Assembly: GCF_003131185.1 (NCBI RefSeq)
Contig: NZ_QFFU01000014.1
Coordinates: 1 to 64,000 of the forward strand
DNA: 64,000 nt
DNA from: Pseudomonas ovata
GTDB taxonomy: Bacteria; Pseudomonadota; Gammaproteobacteria; Pseudomonadales; Pseudomonadaceae
Direction of reading: 5' to 3'
Shown: positions 8,949 through 17,683 of the stretch, one piece after another
Layout of the letters: each line of letters starts with the position of its first letter
Numbering within the stretch: the stretch's first letter is position 1
Notes under the pieces: model-generated
Database searches by the model: none
Seen by the model: the letters and a program-made list of their open reading frames with translations, nothing else
Told to the model about the DNA's origin: nothing
Translations under genes and position numbers: made by a program

Positions 8949-11903
8949 ATGAGCCTCCCTTTGCTGGCCGCGATTCCGGCCATCCTGCTGCCTGCGGTTA
9001 CCCGTGCGCAACAGTCCTTTCATGCTGCCGTTACAGCGTTGTCCGAACCTGACCTGGCCCGCCTCCAGGCTTGGCCTGCCGAACGCAAGGCGGCTTTCGA
9101 GCGGGTGTGCGCGGCCAGCGATTTTGTCGCCGAACAGGTGGCCCGTGATCCGCAGATGCTGCTGGCCCTGGCCGACAGCGGTGAGCTGGAACGCAGCCTG
9201 GACGCCGGACAATTGCGCGAACAACTGGCCGAAGCGGTGTCGGCTGCCACGACCGAGGATGAACTGGGGCGTAATCTACGTCGCCAGCGTACACGCCAGC
9301 AAGTGCGTATTATCTGGCGCGACCTGACCCGCCAGACCGACCTGGTCGAAACCTGCCGCGACCTCTCGGACCTGGCCGATGCCTGCATCGACCTGGCCTA
9401 CCAATGGCTGTACACACGCCATTGCCAGCAGTTCGGCACGCCCACCGGCCGGCGCAGCGGGCAGGCGCAGCACATGGTCATCCTCGGCATGGGCAAGCTG
9501 GGGGCGGTGGAGCTGAACCTGTCCTCGGACATCGACCTGATCTTCGCCTACCCCGAAGGCGGCGAGACGGCCGGGGTCAAGCGCCCGCTGGATAACCAGG
9601 AGTTCTTCATTCGCCTGGGCCAGCGGCTGATCAAGGCCCTGGACCCGGTCACCGTCGATGGCTTTGTGTTTCGCGTCGACATGCGCCTGCGCCCCTATGG
9701 TTCGTCCGGGGCCCTGGTGCTGAGCTTCAATGCCCTGGAGCAGTATTATCAGGACCAGGGCCGCGACTGGGAGCGCTACGCAATGATCAAGGCCCGCGTG
9801 GTCGGCGGCGACCAGGCCGCCGGCGCGCAGTTGCAAGAGATGCTGCGCCCGTTCGTGTACCGCCGTTACCTGGACTTTTCGGCCATCGAAGCGCTGCGCA
9901 CCATGAAGCAGCTGATCCAGACCGAAGTGCGGCGCAAGGGCATGGCCGAGAATATAAAGCTGGGCGCCGGCGGCATCCGCGAGGTCGAATTCATTGCCCA
10001 GGCCTTCCAGCTGATTCATGGCGGCCGCGACCTGAGCCTGCAGCAACGCTCGCTGTTCAAGGTGCTCAAGACCCTTGAAGGCCAGGGCTACCTGCCGGCG
10101 GCGGTCACCGATGAGCTGCGCGAAGGCTATGAGTTCTTGCGCTACACCGAGCATGCAATCCAGGCCATCGCCGACCGCCAGACCCAGATGCTGCCCGACA
10201 ACGAACTGGACCGTGCGCGCATCGCCTTCATGCTCGGCTTTGATGACTGGGCCCGCTTTCATGAGCAACTGATGCATTGGCGCGGCCGGGTGTCCTGGCA
10301 CTTTCGCCAGGTGATTGCCGACCCTGACTCGGACCCCGACGACGAACAGGCCGACAGCGAAGTGGCGGTGGGCGGTGAGTGGCTGCCGTTATGGGAGGAA
10401 TCCCAGGACGAAGAGGCCGCTTGCCGGCAGTTGCAGGAGGGCGGCTTTGTCGACGCTCCCAAGGCCCTCAAGTACCTGAACAACCTGCGCTCCAGCCCGC
10501 AACTGCGCTCGATGCAGCGGCTGGGCCGCGAGCGACTGGATGCCTTTATCCCGCGCCTGCTGGCCCAGGCGGTCGAGCACGACAATCCCGACCTGGTGCT
10601 GGAGCGCGTGCTGCCGCTGGTCGAGGCCGTGGCCCGGCGTTCGGCGTACCTGGTGCTGCTCACCGAAAACCCCGACGCCCTGCGCCGCCTGCTGACCCTG
10701 TGCGCGGCCAGCCCGTGGATTGCCGAGCAGATTGCCCGCTTCCCGTTGCTGCTCGACGAGCTGCTCAACGAAGGCCGGCTGTTCAGCCCGCCCCAGGCAC
10801 CGGAGTTGACCGCCGAGTTGCATGAACGGCTGATTCGCATCCCCGAAGACGACCTGGAACAGCAGATGGAGGCCCTGCGGCACTTCAAGCTGGCCCACGG
10901 CCTGCGCGTGGCGGCCTCGGAAATCAACGGCAGCCTGCCCTTGATGAAGGTCAGCGATTACCTGACCTGGCTGGCCGAGGCGATTCTGCAGCAAGTGCTG
11001 GCGCTGGCCTGGCGCCATACCGTGGCGCGCCACGGCACGCCGCTGCGCCCGGACGGTACGCCGTGCGATCCGGCGTTCGTGATTGTCGGCTACGGCAAGG
11101 TCGGCGGCATCGAGTTGGGCCATGGCTCGGACCTGGACCTGGTGTTCATCCACGACGGCGACCCGCAAGCCGAAACCTGCGGCCCCAAGCCGATCGATGG
11201 CGCGCAGTTCTTCACGCGGCTGGGGCAACGGATCATCCACCTGATCACCGCCCAGACCAACTCCGGCCAGTTATACGAGGTCGACATGCGTTTGCGGCCT
11301 TCGGGGGCTGCCGGTCTGCTGGTCAGTTCGGTCGGTGCCTTTGCCCGCTATCAGGAAAATGAAGCCTGGACCTGGGAGCACCAGGCGCTGGTGCGCGCCC
11401 GGGTGCTGGTCGGCAGCCAGGACGTGGGGACGGCATTCGAACAGGTGCGCGCCGGCGTGCTGGGTCGCGAGCGTGATCTCACCACCCTGCGCACCGAGGT
11501 CAGCGAGATGCGCGCCAAGATGCGTGACAACCTCGGCAGCAAGGCCACGGCGGCAGGCCGCGCCGCCAATGCGTTCGAGGCGGGCATGCCGTTCGACCTC
11601 AAGCAGGACGCCGGAGGTATCGTCGATATTGAATTTATGGTGCAATACGCGGCCCTGGCATGGTCGCGCGAACACCCGCAACTGCTGCGCCATACCGACA
11701 ACATCCGCATTCTCGAGGGCCTTGAAGAGGCCCGATTGCTGCCCGGCGCCGATGCCGGCCTGCTGCGCGAAGCCTACAAGGCCTACCGCTCGGCGGCCCA
11801 CCGCCAGGCACTGCAGAAGCAGGCCGGTGTGGTCGGTGGCGACCAGTTTCACGACCAGCGCCGCGAAGTGATGCGGATCTGGAGCGCGCTGGGGTTGAAT
11901 TGA
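8949..11903 (+). CDS. glnE: Bifunctional glutamine synthetase adenylyltransferase/deadenylase
   Basis: Adenylylates and deadenylylates glutamine synthetase in response to PII and glutamine, tuning nitrogen assimilation. The 984-residue protein has the two expected nucleotidyltransferase halves. The N-terminal half has GMGKLGAVELNLSSDIDLIFAY (about residue 180). The C-terminal half has GYGKVGGIELGHGSDLDLVFIHDGD (about residue 714). Both keep their D-x-D metal-binding aspartates and are joined by a helical linker. It is the first plus-strand gene after aceE, an order I recall from P. aeruginosa (PA5014-PA5015). Confidence 0.96.
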   Translation: MSLPLLAAIPAILLPAVTRAQQSFHAAVTALSEPDLARLQAWPAERKAAFERVCAASDFVAEQVARDPQMLLALADSGELERSLDAGQLREQLAEAVSAATTEDELGRNLRRQRTRQQVRIIWRDLTRQTDLVETCRDLSDLADACIDLAYQWLYTRHCQQFGTPTGRRSGQAQHMVILGMGKLGAVELNLSSDIDLIFAYPEGGETAGVKRPLDNQEFFIRLGQRLIKALDPVTVDGFVFRVDMRLRPYGSSGALVLSFNALEQYYQDQGRDWERYAMIKARVVGGDQAAGAQLQEMLRPFVYRRYLDFSAIEALRTMKQLIQTEVRRKGMAENIKLGAGGIREVEFIAQAFQLIHGGRDLSLQQRSLFKVLKTLEGQGYLPAAVTDELREGYEFLRYTEHAIQAIADRQTQMLPDNELDRARIAFMLGFDDWARFHEQLMHWRGRVSWHFRQVIADPDSDPDDEQADSEVAVGGEWLPLWEESQDEEAACRQLQEGGFVDAPKALKYLNNLRSSPQLRSMQRLGRERLDAFIPRLLAQAVEHDNPDLVLERVLPLVEAVARRSAYLVLLTENPDALRRLLTLCAASPWIAEQIARFPLLLDELLNEGRLFSPPQAPELTAELHERLIRIPEDDLEQQMEALRHFKLAHGLRVAASEINGSLPLMKVSDYLTWLAEAILQQVLALAWRHTVARHGTPLRPDGTPCDPAFVIVGYGKVGGIELGHGSDLDLVFIHDGDPQAETCGPKPIDGAQFFTRLGQRIIHLITAQTNSGQLYEVDMRLRPSGAAGLLVSSVGAFARYQENEAWTWEHQALVRARVLVGSQDVGTAFEQVRAGVLGRERDLTTLRTEVSEMRAKMRDNLGSKATAAGRAANAFEAGMPFDLKQDAGGIVDIEFMVQYAALAWSREHPQLLRHTDNIRILEGLEEARLLPGADAGLLREAYKAYRSAAHRQALQKQAGVVGGDQFHDQRREVMRIWSALGLN

Positions 11904-11977
11904 TGGCTGGACGGGCAACTGGAACGCCTGTGCTGATGCCCGGGTGGTCCACGTTACCCAAGGATCGGCATGGGCTT

Positions 11978-12070
11978 GTGGGAGGGGGCTCTGCCCGCGA
12001 CGGCTGCGTACCGGACACTGCAAGTGTGCCGGTCTGACGGGCCTCATCGCGAGCAGAGCTCCCTGCCACA
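11978..12070. repeat. REP-type inverted repeat pair between glnE and waaF
   Basis: A GTGGGAGGGGGCTCTGCCCGCGA arm and a TCGCGAGCAGAGCTCCCTGCCAC arm face each other. Between them lies a second near-perfect hairpin, ACCGGACACT-GCA-AGTGTGCCGGT. This is a REP/BIME pair, distinct in sequence from the GTAGGAGCGCGC family elsewhere in the window. It may attenuate read-through from glnE into the LPS operon. Confidence 0.75.
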
Positions 12071-12165
12071 GCTTGCGCACGCAATTTTATAGACAGGGAG
12101 GCGGCAGGGTCTGTGTTTGTAGCACGCAGCCTGTCCGGCCTCCCTGATCGTTTGTGGACTTGGCG

Positions 12166-13200
12166 ATGAACATTTTGATCGTAGGACCCAGCTGGGTCGG
12201 GGACATGGTGATGGCGCAAACGCTGTTCCAGTGCCTGAAACAGCGTCATCCCGAATGCGCCATCGACGTCCTGGCCCCCGAGTGGAGCCGGCCGATCCTT
12301 GAGCGCATGCCCGAAGTGCGTGCTGCCCTGAGCTTTCCTCTGGGCCACGGCGCCCTGGAACTGGCGACCCGGCGGCGGATCGGCAAGTCCCTGGCCGGCC
12401 AGTACGACCAGGCCATCCTGCTGCCCAACTCGCTCAAATCCGCGCTGGTGCCCTTCTTTGCCGGTATTCCCAAACGCACCGGCTGGCGCGGCGAATTTCG
12501 CTATGGCCTGCTCAATGACGTAAGGCGCCTCGACAAGCAGCGTTACCCGCTGATGATCGAGCGCTTCATGGCCCTGGCCTACGACAAGGACGCCGAGCTG
12601 CCCAAGCCTTATCCAAGGCCGGACCTGCGCATCGACCCGACGACCCGTGAGGCGGCCCTGGCCCGTTTTGGCCTGAGCCTCGACCAGCCGGTGCTGGCCC
12701 TGTGCCCGGGCGCCGAGTTCGGCGAATCCAAGCGCTGGCCCAGCGAGCACTACGCCAAGGTGGCCGATGCCCTGATCCGCCAGGGCTGGCAGGTCTGGCT
12801 GTTCGGCTCGAAAAAGGACCATCCGGTGGGCGAAAGCATTCGCCAGGACCTGATCCCCGGGCTGCGCGAAGAAGTCACCAACCTGTGTGGCGAAACGTCA
12901 TTGGCCGAGGCCATTGACCTGCTCTCATGTGCGCAATCGGTGGTTTCCAATGACTCTGGCCTGATGCATGTGGCGGCGGCGCTGAACCGGCCGCTGGTGG
13001 CGGTCTACGGCTCGACGTCGCCGGGCTTTACCCCGCCGCTGGCCGATGACGTGGAAGTCGTGCGCCTGGGCCTGGAATGCAGCCCGTGTTTTGACCGCAC
13101 CTGCCGGTTCGGGCATTACAACTGCCTGCGCCTGCTTGAACCCCAGGCCGTGGTCCAGGCGCTGACGCGCCTGACCGGCACGCCGATAGAGGTGACCTGA
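12166..13200 (+). CDS. waaF: ADP-heptose:LPS heptosyltransferase II
   Basis: Adds the second L-glycero-D-manno-heptose to the LPS inner core at the cytoplasmic face of the inner membrane. The 344-residue GT9-family protein begins MNILIVGPSWVGDMVMAQ and keeps LCPGAEFGESKRWP, CGETSLAEAIDLL and SNDSGLMHVAAALNRPLVAVYGSTSPGFTPP. A GTG four codons upstream (12154) is possible but the ATG matches the family N-terminus. It opens the LPS-core operon; the next gene starts 2 bp after its stop. Confidence 0.95.
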   Translation: MNILIVGPSWVGDMVMAQTLFQCLKQRHPECAIDVLAPEWSRPILERMPEVRAALSFPLGHGALELATRRRIGKSLAGQYDQAILLPNSLKSALVPFFAGIPKRTGWRGEFRYGLLNDVRRLDKQRYPLMIERFMALAYDKDAELPKPYPRPDLRIDPTTREAALARFGLSLDQPVLALCPGAEFGESKRWPSEHYAKVADALIRQGWQVWLFGSKKDHPVGESIRQDLIPGLREEVTNLCGETSLAEAIDLLSCAQSVVSNDSGLMHVAAALNRPLVAVYGSTSPGFTPPLADDVEVVRLGLECSPCFDRTCRFGHYNCLRLLEPQAVVQALTRLTGTPIEVT

Positions 13201-13202
13201 TC

Positions 13203-14267
13203 TTGCGGGTTCTGCTGATCAAGACCTCTTCGCTGGGCGATGTGATCCACACCCTGCCGGCGCTCACCGATGCGGCGCGGGCCTTGCCGGGCGTGCGTTT
13301 CGACTGGGTGGTCGAGGAAGGCTTTGCCGAGATTCCGACTTGGCACCCGGCGGTCGACACGGTGATCCCGGTGGCGATCCGCCGCTGGCGCAAGAACCTC
13401 TGGCAAACCTGGAAGAATGGCGAGTGGCAGGGCTTCAAGCACCGCCTGCGCGAGACCGCCTATGACGTGGTGATCGACGCCCAGGGCCTGTTCAAGAGCG
13501 CCTGGCTGACCCGCTACGTCAACGCCCCGGTGGCCGGGCTGGACCGTGACTCGGCCCGTGAGCCGGTGGCCAGCCGCTTCTATGACCGGCGCTACCCGGT
13601 CGCCCGGGGCCAGCATGCGGTCGAGCGCCTGCGCCAGTTGTTTGCCCAGGCGCTGGGCTATGAGCTGCCGGCCGGCCTGGGCGATTACGGCCTCAAGCCG
13701 TTGCAGGTGCCTGAGGCTGGCCTTGAACACCCCTACGTGCTGTTTCTGCACGGCACCACCTGGGCCACCAAGCACTGGCCGGAGCTGTACTGGCGGCAAT
13801 TGGCCGAGCGTATGGCCGCCCGCGGCCTGGACGTGCGCCTGCCGTGGGGCAACCCGGAAGAAAAGGCCCGCGCCGAGCGCATCGCCGCAGGGCTGGACAA
13901 CGCCCGGGTGTTGCCAAAACTCAACCTGGCCGGCGTCGCCCGGGTGCTGGCCGGGGCCCAGGCCTGCGTGGCGGTGGATACCGGCATCGGTCATCTGGCC
14001 GCGGCGCTGGATGTGCCGACCCTGTCGCTGTTCGGCCCGACCAATGCCGGGCTGACCGGTGCCTATGGCCGCTCGCAGGTGCACCTGGCCAGCGACTGGC
14101 CGGCCTGTGCGCCGTGCCTGCAAAAGAAATGCACCTACAACCCGACCCCCGACGACCAGTCGCGGTTCGACCTCAAGCGCGAGTGGCCGTTGTGCTTCAC
14201 TCGCGTGAATCCCGAGCGAGTAGCGAGCCAGTTGGGCGCGCTGTTGCTGGCAAAGGAACCTGGCTGA
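13203..14267 (+). CDS. waaC: Lipopolysaccharide heptosyltransferase I
   Basis: Transfers the first heptose to Kdo of the lipid A-Kdo2 acceptor. The 354-residue GT9 protein starts at a TTG codon (LRVLLIKTSSLGDVIHTLPAL), 2 bp after the waaF stop; no ATG or GTG nearby restores the conserved N-terminus. Family features are FLHGTTWATKHWPELYW and AVDTGIGHLAAALDVPTLSLFGPTNAGLTGAYG. Its stop codon overlaps the start of waaG by one base. Confidence 0.94.
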   Translation: MRVLLIKTSSLGDVIHTLPALTDAARALPGVRFDWVVEEGFAEIPTWHPAVDTVIPVAIRRWRKNLWQTWKNGEWQGFKHRLRETAYDVVIDAQGLFKSAWLTRYVNAPVAGLDRDSAREPVASRFYDRRYPVARGQHAVERLRQLFAQALGYELPAGLGDYGLKPLQVPEAGLEHPYVLFLHGTTWATKHWPELYWRQLAERMAARGLDVRLPWGNPEEKARAERIAAGLDNARVLPKLNLAGVARVLAGAQACVAVDTGIGHLAAALDVPTLSLFGPTNAGLTGAYGRSQVHLASDWPACAPCLQKKCTYNPTPDDQSRFDLKREWPLCFTRVNPERVASQLGALLLAKEPG

Positions 14268-15391
14268 TGCAACTGGCTTTTGTCCTCTATAAATACTTTC
14301 CGTTTGGCGGCCTGCAACGCGACTTCATGCGCATTGCCCAGGAGTGCCAGGCGCGCGGTCACAGCATTCGTGTCTACACCCTGATCTGGGAAGGCGAGGT
14401 GCCGCCCGGCTTCGAGGTGCTGGTGGCGCCGGTCAAGGCCCTCTTCAACCACCGGCGCAACGAGAAACTCAGCGCCTGGATGGCGCAGGACCTGGCCCGC
14501 CGCCCGGTCGACCGGCTGATCGGCTTCAACAAGATGCCCGGCCTGGACGTCTATTACGCCGCCGATGGCTGCTTTGAAGACAAGGCGCAGAACCTGCGTC
14601 ACTCGTTGTACCGCAAGTGGGGCCGCTACCGGCATTTCGCCGAATACGAGCGCGCGGTGTTTGCACCCCAGGCCAGGACCCAGGTGCTGATGATCTCCGA
14701 GGTGCAGCAACCGCTGTTCATCAAGCACTACCACACCCCGTTGTCGCGCTTTCACCTGTTGCCGCCCGGCATTTCCCAGGACCGTCGTGCGCCGGCCGAC
14801 GCGCCGCAGATCCGCGCCGCGTTCCGCCAGGAATTCGGCCTGGGCGAGCATGACCTGCTGCTGGTGCAGATCGGCTCCGGGTTCAAGACCAAGGGCGTGG
14901 ACCGCAGCCTCAAGGCACTGGCTGCGCTGCCGGCCGAACTGAAAAAACGCACCCGGCTGTTTGTCATCGGCCAGGACGACCCCAAGGTCTTCCAGGTGCA
15001 GGCCAAGGCCCTGGGCTTGGGCGAACAGGTGACCTTCATGAAAGGCCGCAGCGACATCCCGCGCTTCCTGCTGGGGGCCGATGTGCTGATTCACCCGGCG
15101 TACAACGAAAACACCGGCACGGTGCTGCTTGAAGCGGCCGTCGCCGGGTTGCCGGTGCTGGTCAGCGCGGTGTGCGGCTATGCCCATTACATTAGTGAGG
15201 CCGATTGCGGCCGGGTGGCCGATGAGCCCTTCGAACAGGCGCAGTTCAACCGCTTGCTGGTAAACATGCTCGAAGACGACGCGGCCCGGCAGCGCTGGGC
15301 CCGCAATGGCCTGGCCTTTGCCGACAGCGCCGACCTGTACAGCATGCCGCAGCACGCGGCCGATGTGATTCTGGCGGAGCATGATCAATGA
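14267..15391 (+). CDS. waaG: LPS core glucosyltransferase WaaG (GT4)
   Basis: Cytoplasmic-face glycosyltransferase that adds the first hexose to heptose II, starting the outer core. The 374-residue protein begins MQLAFVLYKYFPFGGLQRDFMRIA with the acceptor-side GGLQRD motif. It keeps the GT4 donor-site HPAYNENTGTVLLEAAVAGLPVLVSAVCGYAHYI. The start overlaps the waaC stop (TGATG), and the stop overlaps waaP by 4 bp, indicating translational coupling. The reading frame is open upstream to 13844, but that part overlaps waaC and is not coding. Confidence 0.95.
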   Translation: MQLAFVLYKYFPFGGLQRDFMRIAQECQARGHSIRVYTLIWEGEVPPGFEVLVAPVKALFNHRRNEKLSAWMAQDLARRPVDRLIGFNKMPGLDVYYAADGCFEDKAQNLRHSLYRKWGRYRHFAEYERAVFAPQARTQVLMISEVQQPLFIKHYHTPLSRFHLLPPGISQDRRAPADAPQIRAAFRQEFGLGEHDLLLVQIGSGFKTKGVDRSLKALAALPAELKKRTRLFVIGQDDPKVFQVQAKALGLGEQVTFMKGRSDIPRFLLGADVLIHPAYNENTGTVLLEAAVAGLPVLVSAVCGYAHYISEADCGRVADEPFEQAQFNRLLVNMLEDDAARQRWARNGLAFADSADLYSMPQHAADVILAEHDQ

Positions 15392-16194
15392 AGTTGTTTC
15401 TCGCTGAGCCCTTCAAGACGCTCTGGGCCGGGCGTGATGCCTTTGCCGAGGTCGAGCGCCTGCAGGGCCAGGTGTACCGCGAACTGGAAGGCCGGCGCAC
15501 CTTGCGCACCGAGGTCGACGGACGCGGTTATTTCGTCAAGATCCACCGGGGCATCGGTTGGGGCGAGGTGGCCAAGAACCTGTTCAGCGCCAAGCTGCCG
15601 GTGCTGGGCGCCGGCCAGGAATGGAAAGCCATCGAGCGCCTGCACCAGGTCGGCGTGGCGACCATGACCGCCGTGGCCTATGGCGAGCGTGGTGGCAACC
15701 CGGCTGCCCAGCATTCGTTCATCATCACCGAAGAACTGGCACCGACCCTGAGCCTGGAAGACATCAGTCTGAACTGGCGTGCCGAACCGCCCGAGCCACG
15801 CCTCAAGCGCGCGCTGATTGCCGAGGTGGCCAGCATGGTCGGCGGCATGCACCGTGCCGGAGTCAACCACCGCGACTGCTATATCTGCCATTTCCTGCTG
15901 CACACCGACAAGCCGGTCACGGCGGACGATTTCCGCCTGTCGGTCATCGATCTGCACCGCGCCCAGACCCGTCGGGTCATTACCCCGCGCTGGCGCAACA
16001 AGGACCTGGCGGCGCTGTATTTCTCGGCACTGGACATCGGCCTGACCCGGCGTGACACGCTGCGCTTTCTCAAGGGTTATTTCCGTCAGCCGCTGCGCCA
16101 GATCCTCAAGCAGGAAGCGGCCTTGTTGCGCTGGCTGGAGAAAAAGGCCGACAAGCTCTACCAGCGCAAACTGCGCTACGGAGACGCGCTCTGA
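15388..16194 (+). CDS. waaP: LPS core heptose (I) kinase WaaP
   Basis: Phosphorylates heptose I of the inner core, a modification reported to be essential in P. aeruginosa for LPS export and outer-membrane integrity. The 268-residue protein has a eukaryotic-like kinase fold: YFVKIHRG as candidate ATP-binding lysine, catalytic loop NHRDCYICHFLLH, and metal-binding VIDLHRAQ. It overlaps waaG by 4 bp (ATGA) and its stop touches the next start. Confidence 0.94.
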   Translation: MKLFLAEPFKTLWAGRDAFAEVERLQGQVYRELEGRRTLRTEVDGRGYFVKIHRGIGWGEVAKNLFSAKLPVLGAGQEWKAIERLHQVGVATMTAVAYGERGGNPAAQHSFIITEELAPTLSLEDISLNWRAEPPEPRLKRALIAEVASMVGGMHRAGVNHRDCYICHFLLHTDKPVTADDFRLSVIDLHRAQTRRVITPRWRNKDLAALYFSALDIGLTRRDTLRFLKGYFRQPLRQILKQEAALLRWLEKKADKLYQRKLRYGDAL

Positions 16195-16928
16195 TGGCGG
16201 GCTGGACTCTGGCGCCCGAGTACGCAGCATTGGCAGAGGATTTCGGCAGCCTGGAAGCGGTGTTTGCCCTGCAGGGCGAGCGCCTGACCCGCGACCCGTT
16301 GTCCGAGGTGATCCGCGTCGAGCGCGGTGGTGTGCAGTATTACGTCAAGCGCTACCGCGGTGCCGGCAAGGGTTTGCGTCGCTACCTGGGCCGGCCACGG
16401 GTCAAGTCCGAGTGGCAGAACCTCAAGCGCTTTGCCAAGTGGGGCATTCCCACCGCCGATGTGGTGGCCTGGGGGCTGGAACGCAATGGCGCGGTGTACG
16501 AGCGCGGTGCGCTGATCACCCGCGAGTTGCCCAACACCGAAGACCTCTGGGTGCTGGCCCAGCGCAAGGACCCGCGCCTGGATGATCCGGCCTGGGTCGA
16601 CGGTATCAGCCGGCAACTGGCGCGCTACACCCGTATCCTGCACGACCACCACTTCACCCATAACGATCTGAAGTGGCGCAACCTGCTGGTCGACGACCAG
16701 GCGCGGCTGTACCTGATCGACTGCCCGAACGGCACGTTCTGGTGGGGGTTTCTGTTGCGCTATCGCATCACCAAGGACCTGGCGTGCCTGGACAAGGTCG
16801 CCAAATACCAGCTGTCGGTTACCCAGCGACTGCGTTTCTACCTGCAATACCGCGAGCGTTCGCACCTCAATGCCGCTGACAAGAAGCGCATCCGCCATGT
16901 ACTCAGCTTTTTCGAGGGCCGCGAATGA
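16194..16928 (+). CDS. LPS-core kinase-family protein (PA5008-like)
   Basis: A second small kinase of the lipopolysaccharide kinase (Kdo/WaaP-related) superfamily, 244 residues. Visible motifs are YYVKRYRG (candidate Lys), catalytic loop THNDLKWRNLL and metal-binding YLIDCPNG, so the active site looks complete. The start is one base into the waaP stop (TGATG) and the end overlaps the next gene by 4 bp, placing it firmly in the LPS operon. By context and family it likely phosphorylates an inner-core heptose; the exact position cannot be read from sequence. The names wapG/wapP are used for this neighbourhood in P. aeruginosa; I am not certain which applies. Confidence 0.85.
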   Translation: MAGWTLAPEYAALAEDFGSLEAVFALQGERLTRDPLSEVIRVERGGVQYYVKRYRGAGKGLRRYLGRPRVKSEWQNLKRFAKWGIPTADVVAWGLERNGAVYERGALITRELPNTEDLWVLAQRKDPRLDDPAWVDGISRQLARYTRILHDHHFTHNDLKWRNLLVDDQARLYLIDCPNGTFWWGFLLRYRITKDLACLDKVAKYQLSVTQRLRFYLQYRERSHLNAADKKRIRHVLSFFEGRE

Positions 16929-17683
16929 ACCCGTTCATTGCCAGTGCCGAACAGGCACTGCTGGAGCGTCATGGCCTGACCGACTTCCAGGCGCTGTGGA
17001 ACCTGGCGCTGGAGGCGGTGGACGAGCCCAACACCGGTCGTGGCGGCTGGAGCAGCGTGTTCCGGCTGGACCTGGAAGGCCAGGGCTTCTACCTCAAGCG
17101 CCAGAGCAACTACCTGACCCACACCCTGCACCGTCCGTTTGGCGAACCGTCGTTTTCCCGTGAGTTTCGCAACATCAGCCGTTATCGGCAGATGGGCATT
17201 CCGGCCTTGCAAGCGGTGTTCTATGGCGAGCGCAAGGTGAACGGCGAGCGCCAGGCCATCCTCATGACCCGCGCGCTGGATGGCTGGACTGACCTGGATG
17301 CGTTACTGCAGCGCTGGAGCGAACTGCCCCGGGACCGGCGCCTGGCAATCCTGCGGGCGTGCGGCCTGCTGGCGCGCACTCTGCACGGTGCCGGCCAGAT
17401 TCATGGCTGCTTCTACCCCAAGCACATTTTTGTGCAGGCTCAGGGCGCAGCGTACAACGCGCAGTTGATCGACCTGGAGAAGACCCGGCCGTCGCTGTTC
17501 GGCCAGCGTGACCTGACCAAGGACCTGGAACCGTTGTTTCGCCGTGCGCCGATGTGGACCCCGGCCGAACAGCGCGAACTGCTGGCGGCCTACCTGCGGG
17601 CACCGGTTGACGGCCCGGCGGTGGACGCCTGGCTGCTACGCTTGAGTCGACGCGGTAAACACAAGCAAAGAGAGAACCCTTGA
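16925..17683 (+). CDS. InaA/LPS kinase-family protein with altered catalytic loop
   Basis: A 252-residue member of the InaA/lipopolysaccharide kinase family. It keeps a candidate nucleotide-binding lysine (GFYLKRQSN) and a metal-site-like QLIDLEKTRPS. Where the catalytic loop should read H-x-D-x(4)-N it reads IHGCFYPKHIFV, so the usual catalytic aspartate is replaced by Cys. It may still act through a different residue, as in other InaA-type proteins, or be a scaffold. It overlaps the preceding gene by 4 bp and the next by 1 bp. It appears to correspond to PA5007 of P. aeruginosa. Confidence 0.8.
   Translation: MNPFIASAEQALLERHGLTDFQALWNLALEAVDEPNTGRGGWSSVFRLDLEGQGFYLKRQSNYLTHTLHRPFGEPSFSREFRNISRYRQMGIPALQAVFYGERKVNGERQAILMTRALDGWTDLDALLQRWSELPRDRRLAILRACGLLARTLHGAGQIHGCFYPKHIFVQAQGAAYNAQLIDLEKTRPSLFGQRDLTKDLEPLFRRAPMWTPAEQRELLAAYLRAPVDGPAVDAWLLRLSRRGKHKQRENP

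Noticed and set aside
13844-14266. Upstream extension of the waaG frame
   Set aside because: It lies inside waaC in another frame. The conserved WaaG N-terminus starts exactly at 14267 with stop-start overlap.
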